Origin: an alpha proteobacterium SCGC AAA536-K22
GTDB lineage: Bacteria > Pseudomonadota > Alphaproteobacteria > Puniceispirillales > Marisalimonadaceae
Length of the DNA stretch: 64,000 nt
Assembly (NCBI GenBank): GCA_000421325.1
Contig: ATWQ01000003.1
Location: forward strand, 24,350-88,349
Direction of reading: 5' to 3'
Of the stretch, positions 57,802-64,000 are shown piece by piece. Position numbers and translations under genes: made by a program. The notes below the pieces were generated by a model. That model was not told where the DNA came from. It was given only the letters and a program-made list of their open reading frames with translations, and did not search any database. Each line of letters begins with the position of its first letter. The first letter of the stretch is position 1.

Positions 57802-58790
57802 AATAATCCACCATTTCCCATATAATTAATGTTATTATTAGAGACGCCCAATCCACAAAAAATTCGCCACAATATCCAATCTACTCCATTTTCTTTTGGA
57901 GAACGAGCGCATCCAGGCATACCTATAAAAGAAATAATTTTGCTTGCATTTTTAATTTCTCCCAAGAGAATCAAATTTCCTGGTTCTACAGGCATTCCCA
58001 AGCGTAAAACTTTTCCATTATTTTCTTTTAAAGATTTTGGAACAACGTCATTTTTATCACATATTGCTGTCGCCCCAAAAACTAAAATCAAGTCTGCGTT
58101 TTCATCAATACTTTTTTTTATTTCTAATGATAATGATTTGATTTCATGATTGCATTTTTTTTCTAAGATTTTAGTAATACCACAATTAAGTAATCTTTTT
58201 TTTGTAACATCTACAGTTTTCTCAAGAACTTTTTCAAGGGTAATCTTGTTACGGCTTTGGATCAAGTGAACATTTTTTTTTAAAAAGGGTAAGACCTTAA
58301 AACAATTATTTGAGGTTTTAATTATTTTTTTTAAAACTTCTTTATTTATGGCAAAAGGTATAGCTTTAATTGAAGCGATTACTTGATTTTTTTTAACATA
58401 TGCATAAGATTTTAAACTAGCAATACCAATCTCATCTGTTACGGAATTTATTAAAAACAACTGTTCGGGATCAAATACCAGCAATCCATTGATATCTGAT
58501 ATTATGTTACATCTTCCCTGTCTTGGATTTTGGATAGTTAAATTAGATTGCTCAGTATTTAGAATATTTTTTGAAATTTCGTAAACAGCTTTATTTTCTT
58601 CAATATCTTGATCATCTAATTTGGCACAAGTTACTAATTTAATATTGTTTTTTAATAACAAATCGATTAAATTTTTATTTATTATAGTTCCTTTTTTAAC
58701 CTTAATAATATTTTTATTTTCATACAACAATAATGAAGATGACAAAATGCCATTTAGCGATGATTCTGTTTCAATTTCTCCGAATATCAT
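57798..58790 (-). CDS. Molybdopterin-binding domain protein
   Basis: 330 residues. The C-terminal half has a MoaB/Mog-type molybdopterin-binding fold, with the diagnostic ILVFGATAICDKNDVVP segment and the LRLGMPVEPGNLILLGEI loop. The end FIGMPGCARSPKENGVDWIL carries a Cys. The N-terminal half is about 170 residues and not recognised. Such proteins typically accompany molybdenum-cofactor enzymes (xanthine-oxidase type) in alphaproteobacteria, but no such enzyme is in this window. Confidence 0.8.
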   Translation of the reverse strand: MIFGEIETESSLNGILSSSLLLYENKNIIKVKKGTIINKNLIDLLLKNNIKLVTCAKLDDQDIEENKAVYEISKNILNTEQSNLTIQNPRQGRCNIISDINGLLVFDPEQLFLINSVTDEIGIASLKSYAYVKKNQVIASIKAIPFAINKEVLKKIIKTSNNCFKVLPFLKKNVHLIQSRNKITLEKVLEKTVDVTKKRLLNCGITKILEKKCNHEIKSLSLEIKKSIDENADLILVFGATAICDKNDVVPKSLKENNGKVLRLGMPVEPGNLILLGEIKNASKIISFIGMPGCARSPKENGVDWILWRIFCGLGVSNNNINYMGNGGLL

Positions 58791-58880
58791 TATTTGCCTA
58801 AAAATATAATTATTAAATTAATATACATATATTAATTTGCAAAAAATGTTAATAATTTTGGTTCTAAAACATAATAATTC

Positions 58881-58909
58881 TTGACGATATTCAGTTCAAA
58901 GGATATTTA
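58881..58909 (+). promoter_or_regulatory. Promoter of tRNA-Ala / rpmF
   Basis: TTGACG at 58881-58886, a spacer of 17 bases and TATTTA at 58904-58909 place the transcription start about 10 bases before the tRNA gene. The short distance to rpmF suggests that the tRNA and L32 may be cotranscribed. Confidence 0.6.
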
Positions 58910-58926
58910 ATTCATGAAAAGTGTAT

Positions 58927-59002
58927 GGGGCTGTAGCTCAATTGGGAGAGCGCCTGCTTTGCAAGCAGGAGGTCGTCGGTTCGATCCCGTCCAGCTCCAC
59001 CA
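58927..59002 (+). tRNA. tRNA-Ala (anticodon TGC)
   Basis: 76 bases with encoded CCA. The acceptor stem GGGGCTG pairs with CAGCTCC (one G-U). The D-arm is GCTC AATTGGGA GAGC, the anticodon stem CCTGC/GCAGG encloses TTTGCAA (anticodon TGC), and the T-arm is GTCGG TTCGATC CCGTC. All arms fold normally. It precedes rpmF by 43 bases. Confidence 0.97.
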
Positions 59003-59045
59003 AACACGAATGATTTTAATAAGCATTTTTATCAGAGAGTTAATT

Positions 59046-59231
59046 ATGGCAGTACCAAAAAGTAAAATAACTAGATCCAGAAGAGGTATGAGACGTTCTC
59101 ACGATGCATTAAGTGCCGATGCATATGTTGAAAGTAAGGATACAGGAGAATTGCACAGGCCGCACCATATTGACCTTAAAACTGGAATGTACAAAGGCAA
59201 ACAAGTTTTAAAAGTAAAATCCAAAGTTTAG
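59046..59231 (+). CDS. rpmF: 50S ribosomal protein L32
   Basis: A 61-residue basic protein: [20 protein letters not shown] at the start, then [20 protein letters not shown]. It is the L32 form without the CxxC zinc pair. A longer frame open back into the tRNA gene is not translated as such; the ATG at 59046 follows an AGAGAG site. Confidence 0.97.
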   Translation: MAVPKSKITRSRRGMRRSHDALSADAYVESKDTGELHRPHHIDLKTGMYKGKQVLKVKSKV

Positions 59232-59270
59232 TTTCATTTTTTTATTATATCGAAATTCATAAGGTCTTAA

Positions 59271-59672
59271 ATGTCTACAAAAAAAAATAATGTTGATAAT
59301 AAAGAAAATTTAGCTTCCAAATCAAACTCATCAAAAAAAATAAAAGTATCTAAACACCCTTTATTTAACATAGGTGATATAGTTAAACATCGTATATATC
59401 CATTTCGGGGAGTTATAGTTGATGTTGATCCAGAATTCTCTAATACTGAGGAATGGTATCAATCAATACCTGCCGAAATTCGTCCATCCCGACAACAACC
59501 TTATTACCACCTTATGGCAGAAAATACAGAAACCTTTTATACAGCTTATGTTTCTCAACAAAATTTAGTTGGAGATGGCGAGAACGGTCCATTGGAACAT
59601 CCTGATTTAGAAGAAATTTTTAGTGGAATGGATCACGGAAAATATCATTTAAGAAATGAAGTTAGAAATTAA
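59271..59672 (+). CDS. hspQ: Heat-shock protein HspQ (YccV-like hemimethylated-DNA-binding family)
   Basis: HspQ promotes degradation of unstable proteins and enhances Lon activity in enterobacteria. The core HSP Q segment is at about 35-110: FNIGDIVKHRIYPFRGVIVD, VDPEFSNTEEWYQSIP and PYYHLMAENTETFYTAYVSQ. The N-terminal 30 residues are a Lys/Asn/Ser-rich disordered extension. 133 residues. It precedes the SUF regulator by 35 bp. Confidence 0.9.
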   Translation: MSTKKNNVDNKENLASKSNSSKKIKVSKHPLFNIGDIVKHRIYPFRGVIVDVDPEFSNTEEWYQSIPAEIRPSRQQPYYHLMAENTETFYTAYVSQQNLVGDGENGPLEHPDLEEIFSGMDHGKYHLRNEVRN

Positions 59673-59725
59673 CTTTTTTCTATTTTAATCTTTAATTAGT
59701 ACTAGTTGTGTACTATATATGTTCT

Positions 59726-60187
59726 ATGATTAAATTAAATAAAATGACTGATTATGCTGTTGTTTGTCTGGGCATGTTATCTCGTAAACCAGGTTACCCA
59801 ATGTCGGCTACAGAATTATCAAAAGAAACAGGTATAACTTTATATACAGTTCAAAAGCTACTTAAAGTTATCGTGTCAAAAAGTAATTTAATTAGTGCGC
59901 ATCGCGGGGCTTTAGGTGGGTATATTTTAAATAGAAATTCTTCTGAAATATCAGTTGTTGAAATTATAGAAGCATTAGAAGGTCCTATCACTTTAACTTC
60001 ATGTGTCGATAATTCAGAAAATTTATGTGAATCTTCTGATATATGCTTCTTAGGAGGTAAGTGGAATAAAGTTAATAATATAATCAGAAAATCACTCAAT
60101 GATATATCATTAAATGATCTACTTAACTTTGACAACCCTTTTGCGTCTAAGGGTGAAAAGGAAGTTGTAGTTAATACAATTAATTAA
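59726..60187 (+). CDS. Rrf2-family SUF operon regulator (Fe-S sensing)
   Basis: This winged-helix Rrf2 regulator has IKLNKMTDYAVVCLGMLS at the start, an HTH in MSATELSKETGITLYTVQKL (about residues 28-47) and the recognition loop GALGGYILNR. Three cysteines (C-x7-C-x6-C: CVDNSENLCESSDIC, about residues 93-107) are the Fe-S cluster-binding pattern of IscR-like proteins. It is placed directly before sufB (11 bp), so it most likely autoregulates the SUF operon. I take the ATG at 59726; an ATG at 59708 adds six residues. Confidence 0.9.
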   Translation: MIKLNKMTDYAVVCLGMLSRKPGYPMSATELSKETGITLYTVQKLLKVIVSKSNLISAHRGALGGYILNRNSSEISVVEIIEALEGPITLTSCVDNSENLCESSDICFLGGKWNKVNNIIRKSLNDISLNDLLNFDNPFASKGEKEVVVNTIN

Positions 60188-60198
60188 AAGGAATTTAA

Positions 60199-61650
60199 AT
60201 GGTAGCTACTCAAGAAACAATTGATAAGGTGAAAGAAGTTTCTAGTTCTTATAAATATGGTTTTGTAACTGAACTTGAAGCTGAAAAAGCTCCACTTGGT
60301 CTTAGTGAAGACATTGTGAAGTTTATATCAAACAAGAAAAAAGAGCCAAAGTGGCTTCTTGATTGGAGACTTAAGGCATACAAGAAGTGGCTTACTATGG
60401 ATGAACCGAATTGGGCAATGGTAAATTTTCCAAAAATAGATTTTCAAGATATTTATTATTATTCAGCACCTAAAACTAAGCCTAAATTAAATAGTCTTGA
60501 TGAAGTTGATCCAGAGTTATTAAAAACATATGAAAAATTAGGTATTCCAATTAAAGAGCAAGAAGTTTTAGCGGGTGTTGCAGTTGATTATGTTTTTGAT
60601 TCAGTCTCAGTAGCAACAACTTTTAGAGAAAAGCTCGCTGATGAAGGTATTATTTTTTGTCCTATATCAGAAGCAGTTCAAAATCATCCAGATCTTGTGA
60701 AAAAATATATTGGATCAGTTATACCGATAGGTGATAATTATTATGCTGCTCTCAATTCTGCAGTTTTTACTGATGGTTCATTTGTATATGTTCCTAAGGG
60801 TGTGAAATGTCCAATGGAGTTATCAACCTACTTTAGAATAAATGAACAAAATTCAGGCCAATTTGAGAGAACATTAATTATCGTTGAAGATAATTCGTAT
60901 GTTTCTTATTTAGAAGGTTGTACTGCCCCACAAAGAGATGAAAATCAGTTGCACGCTGCTGTCGTCGAACTAGTAGCAATGGATGATGCAGAGATAAAAT
61001 ATTCAACGGTTCAGAACTGGTATCCAGGTGACAAAGATGGTAAAGGAGGAATCTATAATTTTGTTACAAAAAGAGGTAATTGTCTTGGCAAAAGGTCGAA
61101 AATAGCATGGACTCAAGTTGAAACTGGTTCAGCAATCACATGGAAATATCCATCCTGCGTTCTTAGAGGAGATAACTCAGTTGGAGAATTTTATTCTGTA
61201 GCTGTGGCCAATAATTCTCAACAGGCTGATACTGGGACAAAAATGATTCATATAGGTAAAAATACTAAATCTACGATCATTTCAAAAGGCATTTCAGCAG
61301 GTAAAGCTCAAAACACTTACAGAGGCCAAGTTCAAATTCAAAAAAATGCTAAGGCTTCTAGGAATTTTACCCAATGCGATTCTTTATTAATTGGTGACAG
61401 GTGCGGAGCCCATACTGTTCCTTATATAAATCAGCATACTCCGTCAGCTAGAGTAGAACATGAAGCAACTACTTCGAAGATTTCTGAAGATCAACTTTTT
61501 TATTGTCTTCAAAGAGGTCTTGATACGGAACAAGCTACTTCTCTGATTGTAAATGGTTTTTGTAAAGAAGTAATGAAAGAATTACCCATGGAGTTTGCGG
61601 TAGAGGCTCAAAAGCTAATAGGAATAAGCTTAGAAGGATCTGTAGGTTAA
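60199..61650 (+). CDS. sufB: Fe-S cluster assembly scaffold SufB
   Basis: SufB, with SufC and SufD, builds Fe-S clusters from SufS-derived sulfur. 483 residues: an N-terminal helical part ([20 protein letters not shown]), the beta-helix core with [37 protein letters not shown] and the conserved Cys and His region near 400 ([19 protein letters not shown]). An AAAGGA site lies 8 bases before the ATG. Confidence 0.98.
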   Translation: MVATQETIDKVKEVSSSYKYGFVTELEAEKAPLGLSEDIVKFISNKKKEPKWLLDWRLKAYKKWLTMDEPNWAMVNFPKIDFQDIYYYSAPKTKPKLNSLDEVDPELLKTYEKLGIPIKEQEVLAGVAVDYVFDSVSVATTFREKLADEGIIFCPISEAVQNHPDLVKKYIGSVIPIGDNYYAALNSAVFTDGSFVYVPKGVKCPMELSTYFRINEQNSGQFERTLIIVEDNSYVSYLEGCTAPQRDENQLHAAVVELVAMDDAEIKYSTVQNWYPGDKDGKGGIYNFVTKRGNCLGKRSKIAWTQVETGSAITWKYPSCVLRGDNSVGEFYSVAVANNSQQADTGTKMIHIGKNTKSTIISKGISAGKAQNTYRGQVQIQKNAKASRNFTQCDSLLIGDRCGAHTVPYINQHTPSARVEHEATTSKISEDQLFYCLQRGLDTEQATSLIVNGFCKEVMKELPMEFAVEAQKLIGISLEGSVG

Positions 61651-61675
61651 TTAATAATTTTAAATTGGAATTGAT

Positions 61676-62428
61676 ATGTCGCTACTTGAAATCAAAAATG
61701 CTCATCTAAAACTTGATAATAAAAATATTCTCAATGGGGTTTCTTTATCAGTTAATAAAGGAGAAGTTCATGCGATTATGGGCCCTAATGGTTCTGGTAA
61801 AAGTACTTTATCTTATATGTTAGCAGGAAGAGATGGATATGAATTAGAGGACGGAGAGATTTTATTAGATGGAAAGTCTTTATCAGAAATGGAAGCTGAT
61901 GAAAGAGCAAGATCAGGTTTGTTTCTTGCTTTTCAATATCCTGTTGAATTACCTGGTGTAGGAGGTATGAGTTTTTTAAGAGAGGCTGTTAATTCAAGAA
62001 GAAAATTTTTAGGCGAAAAGGAACTGGATCATTTAGCCTTCGTTAAGGAAGCTAGAAAAGAAGCTTCAAAGATGTTTGTTAAAGACGAAATGTTAAAAAG
62101 GGCTGTAAATGTTGGATTTTCTGGTGGAGAAAAGAAAAGGTTTGAGATTTTACAAATGTCAATGTTGAAACCAAAAGTCTCTATTTTAGATGAAACTGAT
62201 TCTGGTCTAGATGTAGATGCTCTTAAAATAGTATCTGATGGTGTGAATTCTCAGAGAAATAAAGAAAATGCTATTGTTGTTATTACTCATTATCAAAGAT
62301 TATTAGATTATATAGTTCCTGATTTTGTTCATATTTTATCTGATGGGGTTATTATCAAATCAGGTGGCCCAGAATTAGCATTAGAAGTTGAAAAAAATGG
62401 TTACTCAGGTTTAATTAATGCAGCATAG
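61676..62428 (+). CDS. sufC: SUF ATPase SufC
   Basis: This ABC-type ATPase of the SufBC2D complex has Walker A IMGPNGSGKSTLSYMLAG (about residues 34-51), the ABC signature FSGGEKKRFEILQM and Walker B PKVSILDETDSGLDVDALK. 250 residues. A GGAATT site precedes it. Its last 11 bases overlap the start of sufD. Confidence 0.98.
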   Translation: MSLLEIKNAHLKLDNKNILNGVSLSVNKGEVHAIMGPNGSGKSTLSYMLAGRDGYELEDGEILLDGKSLSEMEADERARSGLFLAFQYPVELPGVGGMSFLREAVNSRRKFLGEKELDHLAFVKEARKEASKMFVKDEMLKRAVNVGFSGGEKKRFEILQMSMLKPKVSILDETDSGLDVDALKIVSDGVNSQRNKENAIVVITHYQRLLDYIVPDFVHILSDGVIIKSGGPELALEVEKNGYSGLINAA

Positions 62429-63680
62429 TTTAAAAGATGATTATGCGAATTGCGTGAAGAATTATACAAATCAATTTAAAGACAATAGCTTTAGAAAATT
62501 AGCTTGTAATGACTTTAAAAGTTGGCCTGGTCCACGTGAGGAAACATGGAGATTGAGTAGACTAGGAACTTTATCAAGAAAAAAAATTAAACCTATTACT
62601 CCTAATTTACAAAAAACAATTAATGGTAAATCTAAACATATAGGATCAAAAATTATTAAATTTGTAGATGGTGCTTATCGTGGTGATTTGTCTTCTGAAA
62701 TGCCTTTAGGTGTTAACTTATCAAGTCTTAATGACAGTGAAAGTTTAGAGTATTTGCAAAAATTAAAAAAAAGTAATTTGAATCATCATCCTTCTACAAA
62801 TGTTTCATTATCGTGTACTCCATCAATAATGAAATTGACTGTGAAAAAAAACATAAAAGTTAAAGATTTTTTTGAAATAATTTACGAAGGTGGCGAAGAA
62901 AGCCAATCAGTTCATCCAGTTTTATACGTAGAATTGGAAGAGAATAGTAGTTTATATTTAATTGAACGTTTTAATCATTTCAGTACATTAGCTATGCCAT
63001 TGCAATTGACAGAAATAAGAAACAAAGCTTCATTAAATTCGATTAAAATATTTAACGATAATAAAGAAACATATAATTTGTCTGCACATTGTGTTCATTT
63101 ATCTGAAGAATCTAATTTAAACTCATTTTCTTTGATAAAAGGGGGAATGTTTACTCGTTCAGAAACACATGCTTATTTAAATGGATGTGGTTCAAAATTA
63201 AGCCTTAACGGAATTTACATATCTGGTAACAATCAACATCATGATCTAACTACAGCAATTTATCATGATGTACCAGACTGCATTTCTAAACAAATTGTAA
63301 GAGGAGTGCTAGGTGGAAAATCAACAGGAGTTTTCCAAGGTAAGGTTAGAGTGGCTCAAGATGCTCAGAGAACTGATGGGCAACAAATGAGTAGAGCTAT
63401 TTTAATATCAGAAAATGCAAATGCTAACGCTAAACCTGAACTTGAGATTTATGCAGATGATGTGATATGCGCACATGGTGCTACTGTTGGAGAATTAGAT
63501 GACGACCAATTATTTTATCTAAATAGTAGAGGTGTTCCTATGGATAAAGCTAGAGAAATCCTTATAAAAGCCTTTTTAGAAGATATGATCAATCAATCTG
63601 TTGATAATTCATTACATGATTTTGTGTTTAAAGAAGCCGAACTTGCATTATCCTCAATTATAATCAAAGAAACATTATAA
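62418..63680 (+). CDS. sufD: Fe-S assembly protein SufD
   Basis: SufD is the SufB paralogue in the SufBC2D complex. 420 residues with the family C-terminal features HHDLTTAIYHDVPDCISKQI, GGKSTGVFQGKVRVAQDAQR, DDVICAHGATVGELDDDQLF and YLNSRGVPMDKAREILIKAF. N-terminal KSWPGPREETWRLSRLGTLS is typical. It overlaps sufC by 11 bp and its stop lies inside a tandem repeat that also carries the sufS start. Confidence 0.97.
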   Translation: MQHSLKDDYANCVKNYTNQFKDNSFRKLACNDFKSWPGPREETWRLSRLGTLSRKKIKPITPNLQKTINGKSKHIGSKIIKFVDGAYRGDLSSEMPLGVNLSSLNDSESLEYLQKLKKSNLNHHPSTNVSLSCTPSIMKLTVKKNIKVKDFFEIIYEGGEESQSVHPVLYVELEENSSLYLIERFNHFSTLAMPLQLTEIRNKASLNSIKIFNDNKETYNLSAHCVHLSEESNLNSFSLIKGGMFTRSETHAYLNGCGSKLSLNGIYISGNNQHHDLTTAIYHDVPDCISKQIVRGVLGGKSTGVFQGKVRVAQDAQRTDGQQMSRAILISENANANAKPELEIYADDVICAHGATVGELDDDQLFYLNSRGVPMDKAREILIKAFLEDMINQSVDNSLHDFVFKEAELALSSIIIKETL

Positions 63681-63710
63681 AATGAAACATTATAAAATGA
63701 AACATTATGA
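63669..63710 (+). repeat. Tandem 15-bp repeat at the sufD-sufS junction
   Basis: Two exact copies of GAAACATTATAAAAT (63669-63683, 63684-63698) and a third partial copy (from 63699). The first copy holds the end and stop of sufD. Each following copy boundary creates an in-frame ATG for sufS, so the sufS N-terminus gains a repeated KHYKM motif. Confidence 0.9.
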
Positions 63711-64000
63711 CTTACAACATATAAGAGAACAATTCCCAGCTTTAGATAGACAAGTTTGGAATAAACCACTTGTTTACCTTGACTCTGCCGCATCAATGCA
63801 AAAACCAAAGAAAGTTTTAGAAGCTATAAATAAAAATTATTCATTTAATTACTCAAATGTTCATAGAGGTCTTCATAAATTGTCTGAAGAAGCCACCTCT
63901 AGTTATGAGGGTGCTAGAAAAAAAGTAGCTAATTTTTTAAACTGTGATGAACAAGAAGTTATTTTTACCTCTGGCGCTACAGCTGCAATAAATTTAGTTG
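63682..64000 (+). CDS. sufS: Cysteine desulfurase SufS, 3' truncated by window edge
   Basis: SufS is a PLP enzyme that takes sulfur from cysteine for the SufBC2D scaffold. The visible N-terminal 106 residues include LQHIREQFPALDRQVWNKPL, VYLDSAASMQKPKKVLEAI, NVHRGLHKLSEEATSSYEGA and VIFTSGATAAINLV, the last being the PLP phosphate-loop region of class V aminotransferases. The PLP lysine and catalytic Cys lie beyond the window. Starts at 63682 and 63697 are both possible because of the repeat. It is the fifth gene of the SUF operon seen here. Confidence 0.95.
   Translation, partial: MKHYKMKHYDLQHIREQFPALDRQVWNKPLVYLDSAASMQKPKKVLEAINKNYSFNYSNVHRGLHKLSEEATSSYEGARKKVANFLNCDEQEVIFTSGATAAINLV

Noticed and set aside
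58914..59231. A 105-codon frame starting before the tRNA gene and running into L32
   Set aside because: The first 44 codons read through the tRNA-Ala gene; the ribosomal protein starts at the ATG at 59046.

Overview
The window is 64 kb of very AT-rich DNA (roughly 30% GC by eye) from a streamlined alphaproteobacterium, most likely a free-living marine type. Support for this comes from a circularly permuted two-piece tmRNA, an alphaproteobacterial L36, SspB, HspQ and SUF gene set, a carboxyspermidine polyamine route, dense packing with frequent overlaps, and several small secreted proteins of marine character. I cannot assign a genus.

Layout. 1-5.1 kb: 3' part of rpoN, then a divergent envelope module of an M23 endopeptidase and a membrane protein on one side and three tandem bactofilins on the other. 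5.2-7.8 kb: alpha/beta hydrolase, purU, trxB. 7.9-13.0 kb: a minus-strand polyamine operon (speA, carboxyspermidine dehydrogenase, carboxyspermidine decarboxylase, agmatinase). 13.1-17.8 kb: msrA, rpmJ, a D-tartrate dehydratase-like enolase, class I fumarase, sspB and the tmRNA gene. 17.9-25.9 kb: thyA-folA, mrp, hflK-hflC-degP, serB, miaA. 26-29.4 kb: ilvB-ilvH-ilvC. 29.5-36.9 kb: the rod-shape cluster mreBCD-pbp2-rodA with a BacA/SbmA transporter and a glycosyltransferase-like protein. 36.9-40.1 kb: glmU and glmS.

40.1-45.6 kb is an accessory island directly behind glmS, at the position classically used by Tn7. It holds secreted proteins, a lipoprotein, a GNAT enzyme, an XRE regulator and at least two full plus two decayed copies of a small recombinase-type helix-turn-helix protein. 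No transposase is visible. 45.6-49 kb holds yhbY, a photolyase-like protein with its two domains in swapped order, DUF3429 and two methyltransferase-like proteins. 49-58.8 kb: lptD, a D-2-hydroxyacid dehydrogenase, a CysQ-Sua5 fusion, AlkA, cytochrome b561, a GlcG-like protein, trhO, an ArsC-like protein and a molybdopterin-binding protein. 58.9-64 kb: tRNA-Ala, rpmF, hspQ, and the SUF operon (regulator, sufB, sufC, sufD, start of sufS).

Four otherwise recognisable genes (the M23 peptidase, trxB, yhbY and a lipoprotein) are broken exactly at A or G homopolymers, and each is restored by changing run length by one base. This points either to sequencing error or to slippage. The more novel-looking items are the glmS-side island with its HTH family, the domain-swapped photolyase, the CysQ-Sua5 fusion, and three bactofilins opposite an M23 peptidase. 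No complete unknown defence or biosynthetic system was identified.
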